Both the position numbers and the translations under genes were made by a program. This document shows positions 6,584 to 12,285 of a DNA stretch of 12,285 nucleotides, in pieces. The number at the start of each line of letters is the position of its first letter. The first letter of the stretch is position 1. Location: assembly GCA_021806765.1 (NCBI GenBank), contig JAJZQR010000157.1, forward strand, positions 1 through 12,285, read 5' to 3'. Below the pieces are notes generated by a model. The model searched no databases. It was not told the DNA's origin and saw only the letters and a list, made by a program, of their open reading frames with translations. This stretch comes from Chloroflexota bacterium. Lineage in GTDB: Bacteria; Chloroflexota; UBA6077.

Positions 6584-7615
6584 CTACACCCTCTGGCTCT
6601 GCTGGTGGACCAACTCCACCAGCGCCTGCACGTTGTCCATGGGCGTCTCTGGCAGGACTCCGTGGCCCAGGTTGAAGATGTGGCCCGGGCGCCCTGCCGC
6701 CTGGCGCAGCACCTCGGCGGCCCGATCCCTCAAGTGGGGTAGGGGTGCGAGGAGGGTTAAGGGGTCCAGGTTGCCCTGGATACCCACCTGCTCTCCCAGG
6801 CGGTCCCACGCAGCCCCCAGGTCGACGCGCCAGTCCACGCCCACCACGTCGCCCCCGGCCTGCCGGATCGTCTCCAGCATCCCCCCCGTACCGGTGGTGA
6901 AATGGATCACGGGCACGCCGGAGCTTCGCGCCATGTCTATCGCTCGTCGGGAGTAGGGGAGCACGAACTCACGATAGTCGGCGGGGCTGAGCACCCCCAC
7001 CCAGCTATCGAACATCTGCAATGCCTGGGCGCCGGCCCGGACCTGGGCCTGCAGATAGCTGCCCACCAGGTGTGATAGCTTCTCCATCAGGGAGTGCCAT
7101 GCGGCCGGTTCCTCGTACATCAGCCGCTTGGCCCGGGCGTAGTCGTGGGAGGACCCGCCCTCAATCAGGTACCCGGCCAGGGTGAAGGGTGCGCCCGAGA
7201 AGCCGATGAGTGGGACCCGGTCCGCCAGTTCTCGGGCGGCGAGGCGGACGGCCTCCTGGGTGTAGGGGGCGATCTCCTCCGGAGTCGGTGTCCGGAGCCT
7301 CTCGACGTCTGCGGTGCTGCGAATGGGCTGCCCGATGTTTGGTCCCTCGCCCTTCACGAACTCCACCTGGACGCCCATGGCCTCTACCGGCGGCAGGATG
7401 TCGGCGAAGATGATCGCCGCGTCCAGATCGAAGCGGCGCAGGGGCTGCAGGGTGACCTCGACGGCCAGTTCCGGGGTCTTGATCATCTCCAGCATCGGGT
7501 GATGCTGGCGAAGCTGCCGGTACTCGGGCAGGAAGCGGCCGGCCTGTCGCATCAGCCAGATGGGGGTGCAGTCGACGGGCTCGCGGCGGCAAGCCCGGAG
7601 AAAGCGATCGTTCAT
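6584..7615 (-). CDS. hemE: Uroporphyrinogen decarboxylase (HemE)
   Basis: This 343-residue cytosolic enzyme decarboxylates the four acetate side chains of uroporphyrinogen III to give coproporphyrinogen III in heme synthesis. Both family signatures are present: PIWLMRQAGRFLPEYR (18-33) with the substrate-binding arginines R23 and R27, and IGFSGAPFTLAGYLIEG (137-153). D72 in FADILP is the expected central acid that coordinates the pyrroles. Y149 and H318 (FNLGHGVLPETP) match the other active-site positions of the human and bacterial enzymes. The length is standard. The ATG has GGGAG about 10 nt upstream. It is the last gene of the - strand run, 152 bp after the LarA-like gene, and may have its own promoter. 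No other hem gene is in the window. Confidence 0.96.
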   Translation of the reverse strand: MNDRFLRACRREPVDCTPIWLMRQAGRFLPEYRQLRQHHPMLEMIKTPELAVEVTLQPLRRFDLDAAIIFADILPPVEAMGVQVEFVKGEGPNIGQPIRSTADVERLRTPTPEEIAPYTQEAVRLAARELADRVPLIGFSGAPFTLAGYLIEGGSSHDYARAKRLMYEEPAAWHSLMEKLSHLVGSYLQAQVRAGAQALQMFDSWVGVLSPADYREFVLPYSRRAIDMARSSGVPVIHFTTGTGGMLETIRQAGGDVVGVDWRVDLGAAWDRLGEQVGIQGNLDPLTLLAPLPHLRDRAAEVLRQAAGRPGHIFNLGHGVLPETPMDNVQALVELVHQQSQRV

Positions 7616-7653
7616 TTCAGTCGACTCCCTGGGCGAGAGGATCTTAGGGCCAG

Positions 7654-7659
7654 ATTATA
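7654..7659 (-). promoter_or_regulatory. Consensus TATAAT -10 element upstream of hemE
   Basis: A perfect TATAAT on the - strand lies 38 bp before the hemE ATG, in a 152-bp gap that otherwise holds no gene. The -35 at normal spacing (GGCGCT-like) is poor and there is no TG extension, so it may need an activator or be fortuitous. The adjacent CGATCGATCG palindrome (7662-7671) is also noted without assigned function. Confidence 0.35.
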
Positions 7660-7767
7660 CGCGATCGATCGAGGATAGCGCCTTCGTCGGGCTCTCAGTC
7701 CAGCCGCAGCAGCAATCCCTCGTTGGGCCCCTACAGCAGACGGGACAGCTCCACCCGGCCCCGTTCC

Positions 7768-9015
7768 CTACAGGAGATTGCCTCGGTCGTCCCCCGGCAT
7801 CGGGCCGAGGTCCCGCAGCAGCTCGTATTCCGGGTTGCCCCGCAGCTGCTCCAGCAGGGGAGCCGTGACGTAGAACTCCTCCAGGTCCAGAGTGTTCTTG
7901 ATCCGCACCATCCGGCTGTCGCCGCCCTCGGGCAGGGCCGATCTCAAAGCAGTCTCGACCGCCTCGACGTCGCTTTCCAGGACGATCGGGACCCTGGCTG
8001 CCTCCGGCACATTGGCGGTCAGGGCGTTCCAGTAGGTCTTCTCTGCGTCGAACTGATCCATCAGCTTCCGAGTGGTGAAGTCGGCCGCCCCGATGCCGAC
8101 GCAGTTGCCGTGGGACTCGGGGGTGACGTTCAGAACCACCACCCGCCTGTAGTAGGGCGGGCAGGGGGGGATGTCGCTGCCGCGCCACATCCCCACCACG
8201 TTGCTGTCCATGCCGGCCCCTGAGATGTTCTTGCCCATCCAATCGACCACCAGAACGTCCAGTTCGTCGAAAGGTACCCGAGGCATCAGCCGGCTGGAGA
8301 GTTGCAGCAACTCACGGTCGGTGTCGTGGATCCGCTCGGGGGGAGTCACGACGATCTTGTAGGGGCGGTGGTAGCTGTTTTCTACCGTTGCTACTCCCAG
8401 CAGGATCTTACCGGTCTCTATCATGATCCTGGCCGCCTCCGGTATGTTCGCTGCCAGACCGTGGCCGTGGATCGATTCCGCTCCCCGCTGTTTTCCCAGC
8501 CCTATGGCCATCATCTTACAGAGGCCGCTCTCGATCGGCGCCCTGAAAGAGGTGTGATTCTTTACCCTGGCCACCAGGATCACCCCGTCGGCCTCGTGGG
8601 CGTTCCGGTCCATGTGGATCGTCGCGCCCTGGGGGCTCTGTCCCAGAACCACCGTCTCCATGGAGGACAGTATGGGGACCCCCATGGCCTCCTCGGTGAC
8701 CCCGTACTCGGCGATCAGCTCCCTTTGACCCTCGGCCGTGGCCCCCCCGTGGCTCCCCATGGCCGGCACGATGAAGGGCCTGGCGTCCAGCCTCCGGAGT
8801 TCTTCGATGATCGTTCTGACGATCAGGGCGATGTCGGCAACCCCCCGGCTGCCCACCGTGATCGCTATCCGCTGCCCGGCTTTGACCCGGTCAGACAAGC
8901 CCGCCTGACGGAGTTGTTGCCGGAGTTCCCCGGCGATGTCCTGGAGTTCGTATGAAGAGAAGTGGCGCCGTACCAGCGCCACTTCGGGTATCTTGCTTCG
9001 AGGGTAGTCTGCCAT
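7768..9015 (-). CDS. LarA-like (DUF2088) hydroxyacid racemase/epimerase homolog
   Basis: This 415-residue protein belongs to the lactate racemase LarA superfamily, whose characterised members use a nickel pincer cofactor on a lysine to racemise or epimerise 2-hydroxyacids. An N-terminal domain holds VPAMGSHGGATAEGQ with H89, corresponding to the first catalytic histidine. ARVKNHTSFRAPIESGLCKMM (~149-169) holds H154 and K167, the likely cofactor lysine. H183 in ESIHGHG lies 16 residues after K167, which is the spacing I recall for K184 and H200 in L. plantarum LarA. This alignment is by eye. The ATG is supported by GAGGAAA (9023-9029). It lies 42 bp after the IrrE-like peptidase gene, so it is probably cotranscribed with it. 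The cofactor genes larB, larC and larE are not in the window. The substrate is unknown, and activity could differ from lactate racemisation. Confidence 0.75.
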   Translation of the reverse strand: MADYPRSKIPEVALVRRHFSSYELQDIAGELRQQLRQAGLSDRVKAGQRIAITVGSRGVADIALIVRTIIEELRRLDARPFIVPAMGSHGGATAEGQRELIAEYGVTEEAMGVPILSSMETVVLGQSPQGATIHMDRNAHEADGVILVARVKNHTSFRAPIESGLCKMMAIGLGKQRGAESIHGHGLAANIPEAARIMIETGKILLGVATVENSYHRPYKIVVTPPERIHDTDRELLQLSSRLMPRVPFDELDVLVVDWMGKNISGAGMDSNVVGMWRGSDIPPCPPYYRRVVVLNVTPESHGNCVGIGAADFTTRKLMDQFDAEKTYWNALTANVPEAARVPIVLESDVEAVETALRSALPEGGDSRMVRIKNTLDLEEFYVTAPLLEQLRGNPEYELLRDLGPMPGDDRGNLL

Positions 9016-9057
9016 CTCTATCTTTCCTCGTCGCGTCGATGCAGGGCTTCGCCCATG

Positions 9058-9765
9058 TTACAGCTTCGACCCGTCGTCTGTCTCGACCAGGACCCGGACC
9101 CACTCCACTGCCCTGGCAGGATTCTCCGCATAGATCGCCAGCAGGTCAAGCAGTTTCAGGTGGAACGGCAACCGGAGCAGCATCTGGGCGAAGCTGCCCG
9201 CCGCCACTTCCGGGGCGGACACAAAACCTGACCGAAGTGCCCAGGGCCCGAGTTTCATGGTGGTGACCCGTCGCAGATGCTTGGCCGGCAGGTGATGGGG
9301 AAGGTTGTCCAGGTGGTGGAACAGCTCGTGGGCGAGGAACGGTTGGGAGACGTCTGATACGTCCAGAATTTCACCGACGCGGGGGTCACCCAACAGCTGG
9401 CTCGGGCCCTCCATCGCCTTGCGATACAGCCGCACCTGGGGAGGCCGGGACCGGTACTCCGCGTACTGGAGGACGTTGCCGTACCGGCAGGCGTCGTCGG
9501 TGGTCTCCACCCGGATGCCCAGACGCTCGCAGAGGATGAAGGGGTCGCGAGTCCCGTGCTCGGCCGCCAGCTCCTCGGCCTGCTGCGCCCCCAGATCCAG
9601 GGCCATCTGGACCACCTCTCGCGCCTCCTCTGACGAGAGGCGGTGGAACTGCGGATCGAACTTCAAGATCAGATAGCCGAGCCGCTCCGGCTGGGCGTGG
9701 GGAACCGCCTGGGCCAGCAGCAGCGGCAGATCGACGGTCGCAGACTCAGCTGTCGTGGACATCAT
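9058..9765 (-). CDS. ImmA/IrrE-like (DUF955-type) HExxH metallopeptidase-like protein
   Basis: This 235-residue protein has a zincin motif, HELFH (H146, E147, H150). A helix then reads PEVAAGSFAQMLLRLP, where E186, A189, F192, A193, L196 and L197 follow exactly the E-x-x-A-N-x-F-A-x-x-L-L pattern that carries the third zinc ligand in ImmA/IrrE peptidases; the usual Asn is Gly here. DPFILCERLGIRVET (~74-88) matches the N-terminal part of that domain. No helix-turn-helix or signal peptide is seen. The start is chosen at ATG 9765 (next ATG 9762), after GAAGGTGG; GTG 9783 is in frame but less likely. It is coupled by ATGA overlap to the 24-codon ORF upstream and precedes the LarA-like gene by 42 bp. 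Family members cleave repressors or regulators, but no target repressor is encoded here, so its role is open. Confidence 0.7.
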   Translation of the reverse strand: MMSTTAESATVDLPLLLAQAVPHAQPERLGYLILKFDPQFHRLSSEEAREVVQMALDLGAQQAEELAAEHGTRDPFILCERLGIRVETTDDACRYGNVLQYAEYRSRPPQVRLYRKAMEGPSQLLGDPRVGEILDVSDVSQPFLAHELFHHLDNLPHHLPAKHLRRVTTMKLGPWALRSGFVSAPEVAAGSFAQMLLRLPFHLKLLDLLAIYAENPARAVEWVRVLVETDDGSKL

Positions 9766-9767
9766 CC
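9750..9767. repeat. 18-bp direct repeat, copy 2 (peptidase start)
   Basis: CTGTCGTGGACATCATCC on the + strand, identical to 9821-9838. On the - strand it reads GGATGATGTCCACGACAG and contains the double ATG and codons 3-5 of the peptidase. Similarity continues imperfectly for ~14 bp into the coding region. Confidence 0.9.
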
Positions 9768-9836
9768 CAGGCCACCTTCCCACCGGTAGCGCAAGCCGGC
9801 ATGGTAAGTTGCAGATTGTACTGTCGTGGACATCAT
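9762..9836 (-). CDS. 24-codon linker ORF with duplicated start region
   Basis: This very short frame starts with ATGATG overlapping the TGA of the hyuA-like gene (ATGA at 9836-9833). It ends in a TGA overlapping the ATG of the peptidase gene (9765-9762). Its first ten codons (MMSTTVQSAT) nearly repeat the peptidase start (MMSTTAESAT); an 18-bp exact repeat underlies both, 71 bp apart and therefore in different frames. It may be a translated coupling peptide that passes ribosomes from one gene to the next, or simply the residue of a tandem duplication of the peptidase's initiation region. A function for the peptide itself is not supported. Confidence 0.4.
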   Translation of the reverse strand: MMSTTVQSATYHAGLRYRWEGGLG

Positions 9837-9838
9837 CC
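9821..9838. repeat. 18-bp direct repeat, copy 1 (end of the hyuA-like gene)
   Basis: Identical to 9750-9767 at a 71-bp offset. It covers the last codons and stop of the hyuA-like gene and the start of the 24-codon ORF. The two copies point to a tandem duplication of a translation-initiation site. Confidence 0.9.
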
Positions 9839-12007
9839 TAGCCCCCGTGCGCCCTGGATACCGACCAGCGCGACCGGCACCTCCGGCGCCAGACCCACCA
9901 GCTCGCTCCGTGCCACTGACATAGCCTGATCCGGGGTGCCGATGCCGGAGAGGTCCACCACGTGGCCGCCCGTGATGACGAAGACGTCCGGACTGATGAT
10001 GCTGTCGCCGTTGTAGATGGTCATCTCCTCCCAGAACCCCTTCAACCGCCCCATCACCTGCCCAGCGGTCGTCTGCACCGCCGTGCCGTTGCTGGATTGG
10101 ATGCGGATCACCCCCTCCTGGTCCATCACCCGGATCGGGGTGCGCCGGCTGGTGAAGAAACGCCACTTCTTCTGCTCCACGGTCCCCTGGAACACCCACA
10201 TCTGGTCCGTTCGAGCCGCTATCTGAACGACCTCGGAAGCCAACCCCATGGACTTGGCGGCGATATTCATGGCGTCTCCCTCGCTCAGGATCTTCAGCAT
10301 GTCGTGGGTGCGCATCTCGGAGGCCCCCGTCGCGATGGCTCGCGCCCGCTGGGTCTGGGGATCCACCTCCACCCGGACCTCCACGGTCTCGGGTGCCGCG
10401 CCGAGGCGCACCACCGAGTCGAATGCCTCCCGCTTGATCGCCAGGAGGTCCTCGGTGCGGGCGTTCGGGATCACCCGCTCCACCACCTCCCGAACCATCG
10501 CCAGGGCGACGCCGATGGAGGAGATCACCTCGGCATCGGGGGAGATCTTGTAGTCGAGGCCCAGGGTCTGCGCCACGTGGGGGATCAGCGCAGCCGCCCC
10601 GCCGCCCTCGCCTACCAGCACCGACTGATCCTTGTCCAGCTCGTACTCGGCGATCAGGGACTCAACGACGGGGATGACCTTACGGGCCGCTCGGTCCAGT
10701 ATCTCCCGCGCCGTCTCTTCCACCGACTTCCCGGCGGCCCGAGCCAGCGGCTCCATGGCCCGCCTGGCGGCCTCGGCGTTGCCGTAGGCGTGGTGGCCGG
10801 GCTTGGCGTAGCCGAGGACGTTGGCCGCGCAGGTGTTGGTGATGGCGTAGCGGGCGCCGGAGGCCGTGCGGATCGCGACGTAATCCGATGGATCGCCCGG
10901 CTTCGGCTGCATCGGTTCCAGGGTGGGCTCCACGATGTCCTCCGGGCGGGCGAAGGCGGAGTAGGCCAGCCCCGCGATGTGGGCGCTGCGCGGCCCGACG
11001 TCGACGACCTGGCCGTCCTTGAATCGCACCATGCTGCCGCCGGCCACCCCGAGGACCCGCACGTCCAGGGAGCTGACGTAGGTGCGGTGGCCACCGACCT
11101 CGGCGTACTTGACCGTGGGCAGTCCTCGCCGGATCACCCCGATGTTGGTGCTGGTCCCGCCTACCTCGAAGTAGATGCCGTCCGAGACCTTGAGGTACAT
11201 CATGGCTCCGGCGACGCTGGCCGCGGGGCCGGAGAGCATAGTGAGGACCGGGCGGCGGCGCATCTCCTGAACATCCATCACGCCGCCGTCTCCGCGCATT
11301 ATCATCAGAGGCGCGGAGATGCCAGCTTCCCGGACGCTGGCCTCGGTCATCCCGGCGGTTTCCATCATCTTCGGCAGGATGCTGGCGTTGATCACGGCGG
11401 TCCGGGTGCGGGTGGTGAGGCCGTACAGCTTGCTGATCTCGTGGCCGCCGGTGGCCGCGGTGCCCAGATCCGAGGCCACCTGCATGACCAACTGCTCCGC
11501 GTCGCCGTCGTCGACGCCGAAGGCCGAAGTGGCGACGATGACCTGTGCGCCCTCGTGCAGCAGCTCCTTCAGGGCTGTGGCCACCGTGGTCTCGTCCAGC
11601 TTGTTGGTGGTGATGAAGCGGTGGCTGGTGGCCAGGAAGCGACCCGGGGACACCTCGATGGTCCCGACGTTGGTCTGACCACGGGCCAGGAGCCCCTCGA
11701 GGCCGCTGGCCATGCCCAGGATCCCCACCGCAGCCACGTCGCCCTCCAGGAGGGCGTTGGTGGCCTGGGTGGTGCTGTGGGCCAGGAAGACGACCTCGGC
11801 CGGATCCACGTAGGAGCGCTCCAGGACGGTGCGGAAGACCTCGATCACCCCTTTCGCGACCCCCCGTGGGTCGGAGTGGGTGGTGAGAACGGAATAGCGC
11901 CCCACGACCTCGTGGGTCAGGTTATCTATGAGAACTGCTTTGGTGAAGGTTCCGCCGACGTCGATCCCGATCCGGTAGCTCCGCCGGCGAGCGTCTGGGT
12001 TCGACAA
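9833..12007 (-). CDS. Hydantoinase/oxoprolinase-family protein, HyuA-like (ASKHA ATPase fold)
   Basis: This 724-residue protein has the HyuA-type N-terminal phosphate-binding motif GIDVGGTFTKA (14-24), HSTTQATNALLEG (77-89), MRGDGGVMDV (237-246), MLSGPAASVAGA (257-268), FEVGGTSTNIGVI (280-292) and GEGGGAAALIPHVA (467-479). Family members couple ATP hydrolysis to ring opening of hydantoins or 5-oxoproline, or act in related carboxylases such as acetone carboxylase. Two oddities stand out. The usual GGTSTD motif reads GGTSTN (N288) preceded by E281 rather than Asp, and no HyuB-type partner gene is adjacent. The last ~200 residues are not obviously the standard HyuA tail. The TTG start is chosen because GGAGG (12013-12017) lies 5 nt upstream and no ATG is near. 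Its stop overlaps the next ORF (ATGA), so it heads a coupled operon. Confidence 0.82.
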   Translation of the reverse strand: MSNPDARRRSYRIGIDVGGTFTKAVLIDNLTHEVVGRYSVLTTHSDPRGVAKGVIEVFRTVLERSYVDPAEVVFLAHSTTQATNALLEGDVAAVGILGMASGLEGLLARGQTNVGTIEVSPGRFLATSHRFITTNKLDETTVATALKELLHEGAQVIVATSAFGVDDGDAEQLVMQVASDLGTAATGGHEISKLYGLTTRTRTAVINASILPKMMETAGMTEASVREAGISAPLMIMRGDGGVMDVQEMRRRPVLTMLSGPAASVAGAMMYLKVSDGIYFEVGGTSTNIGVIRRGLPTVKYAEVGGHRTYVSSLDVRVLGVAGGSMVRFKDGQVVDVGPRSAHIAGLAYSAFARPEDIVEPTLEPMQPKPGDPSDYVAIRTASGARYAITNTCAANVLGYAKPGHHAYGNAEAARRAMEPLARAAGKSVEETAREILDRAARKVIPVVESLIAEYELDKDQSVLVGEGGGAAALIPHVAQTLGLDYKISPDAEVISSIGVALAMVREVVERVIPNARTEDLLAIKREAFDSVVRLGAAPETVEVRVEVDPQTQRARAIATGASEMRTHDMLKILSEGDAMNIAAKSMGLASEVVQIAARTDQMWVFQGTVEQKKWRFFTSRRTPIRVMDQEGVIRIQSSNGTAVQTTAGQVMGRLKGFWEEMTIYNGDSIISPDVFVITGGHVVDLSGIGTPDQAMSVARSELVGLAPEVPVALVGIQGARGLG

Positions 12008-12028
12008 TTACCCCTCCGTTGCTAACTA

Positions 12029-12054
12029 GTGGTCGACCACAAACACAATGTGGT
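12029..12054. promoter_or_regulatory. Operator candidate upstream of the hyuA-like operon
   Basis: A perfect 12-bp palindrome, GTGGTCGACCAC (12029-12040), lies 12 bp upstream of the Shine-Dalgarno site of the hyuA-like gene. An overlapping second dyad pairs ACCACA (12036-12041) with TGTGGT (12049-12054) across 7 bp. The core TGGTCGACCA resembles the GT...AC half-site arrangement bound by FadR-type GntR regulators; that assignment is inference. Reading leftward on the - strand, TTGTGT can serve as a weak -35, but no good -10 is seen, so the promoter itself is not placed. Confidence 0.4.
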
Positions 12055-12066
12055 GTAGATGACATC

Positions 12067-12099
12067 CTGGGAGCGCGGGCCTCTCGCCCGCGCTCCCAG
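12067..12099. repeat. Perfect 14-bp-stem hairpin
   Basis: CTGGGAGCGCGGGC (12067-12080) pairs perfectly with 12086-12099 around a CTCTC loop. It lies between the hyuA-like operon and the gene leaving the window on the right. It could end transcription of that - strand gene, but no T-run follows on either strand. It is more likely part of a GC-rich palindromic repeat element; GCGGGC-GAGAC-GCCCGC (12182-12198) at the far end of the adjacent array shares the same sequence elements. Confidence 0.7.
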
Positions 12100-12100
12100 C

Positions 12101-12198
12101 GGGCCGGCAGAGACGCCGGCCCCTACGTTGCGGGCGAGACGCCGGCCCCTACGTTGCGGGCGAGACGCCGGCCCCTACGTTGCGGGCGAGACGCCCGC
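12101..12198. repeat. Palindromic tandem array: three exact 26-bp units plus a partial fourth
   Basis: Units at 12110-12135, 12136-12161 and 12162-12187 are identical. Each begins GAGACGCCGGCCCCTACG and ends GCGGGC. A fourth copy starts at 12188 but diverges after GAGACGCC. The left end forms a hairpin, GGGCCGGC (12101-12108) with GCCGGCCC (12115-12122). The right end forms GCGGGC (12182-12187) with GCCCGC (12193-12198). There are no spacers, so it is not CRISPR. The modules resemble short interspersed palindromic repeats common in GC-rich environmental genomes. Confidence 0.85.
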
Positions 12199-12207
12199 GC
12201 TCCAGGG

Positions 12208-12285
12208 CTAGTGCCCCAGCATGAAGTAGGCGGCAAAGGTGGATACGGCCACCATAAGCATACCAAACGGAAGCGCCACCTTGAG
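12208..12285 (-). CDS. 3' end of a membrane-protein gene (partial)
   Basis: The last 25 codons of a - strand gene whose start lies beyond the right edge, ending in TAG at 12208-12210. The residues are strongly hydrophobic (LPFGMLMVAVSTFAAYFMLG) with a short His tail, as expected for the final membrane helix of a transporter or other integral membrane protein. The family cannot be identified from this fragment. It lies upstream of, and on the same strand as, the hyuA-like operon, separated by ~200 bp of repeats and the operator candidate. Confidence 0.55.
   Translation of the reverse strand, partial: LKVALPFGMLMVAVSTFAAYFMLGH

Noticed and set aside
7616..7767. Riboswitch in the hemE leader
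   Set aside because: The 152-bp gap shows no known aptamer core or terminator/anti-terminator pairing; only a -10 element and small palindromes are visible.
9962..12025. 687-codon open frame on the + strand
   Set aside because: It is antisense to the hyuA-like gene, is very rich in His, Gly, Asp and Arg, and has no domain-like pattern. The opposite strand encodes a clear HyuA-family protein. Long antisense frames are expected in GC-rich DNA.
12067..12099. Intrinsic terminator
   Set aside because: The stem is strong but neither strand has a T-run after it, so it is listed as a repeat hairpin.
12110..12187. CRISPR array
   Set aside because: The 26-bp units are directly adjacent with no unique spacers, and no cas gene is present.

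Overview
This is a GC-rich bacterial chromosomal window. Genes are close-packed, the - strand carries a long run of co-directional genes, and GTG and TTG starts occur with good Shine-Dalgarno sites. Together with GC-rich palindromic repeat modules near the right end, this suggests a Chloroflexota-like or similar high-GC environmental lineage. That placement is a weak inference, because no ribosomal RNA or other strong phylogenetic marker is present.

Layout. Positions 1-517 hold no confident gene: a short hairpin repeat near the left edge, one coding-like remnant, and the promoter/operator region of the next pair. A type II toxin-antitoxin pair follows (518-1296, + strand; RHH/DUF433-like antitoxin and DUF5615 PIN-like toxin, overlapping by GTGA). 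Convergent to it is a lower-GC gene for a phospholipase-D-type nuclease with a C-terminal winged helix (1415-2284, - strand). Positions 2285-2773 hold no normal gene but carry stem-loops and a partly decayed open frame. Next, on the - strand, come a CDF metal exporter (2774-3793) and a zinc-less NADPH:quinone-reductase-type MDR enzyme (3875-4918). The MDR enzyme is divergent from uxaE (tagaturonate epimerase, 5072-6571, + strand). uxaE ends 12 bp from the end of hemE (uroporphyrinogen decarboxylase, 6584-7615, - strand).

The right half is one - strand run. It starts with a single-subunit HyuA-like hydantoinase/oxoprolinase-family ASKHA protein (9833-12007, TTG start). Next is a 24-codon ORF coupled by ATGA overlaps at both ends (9762-9836), then an ImmA/IrrE-like HExxH metallopeptidase (9058-9765), then a LarA-like (DUF2088) hydroxyacid racemase homolog (7768-9015), and finally hemE. 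A palindromic operator candidate sits just upstream of the hyuA-like gene. Beyond it are a perfect 14-bp-stem hairpin, three exact 26-bp tandem repeats, and the 3' end of a membrane-protein gene that runs off the right edge.

How the genes fit together. The TA pair and PLD nuclease look like an accessory, defence-type patch. uxaE belongs to hexuronate catabolism but has no uxa/uxu neighbours here. hemE is a core tetrapyrrole gene. The most unusual unit is HyuA-like + IrrE-like peptidase + LarA-like racemase homolog. The first two are translationally linked through a duplicated initiation region, which suggests an uncharacterised small-molecule pathway, but no substrate can be read from the sequence.
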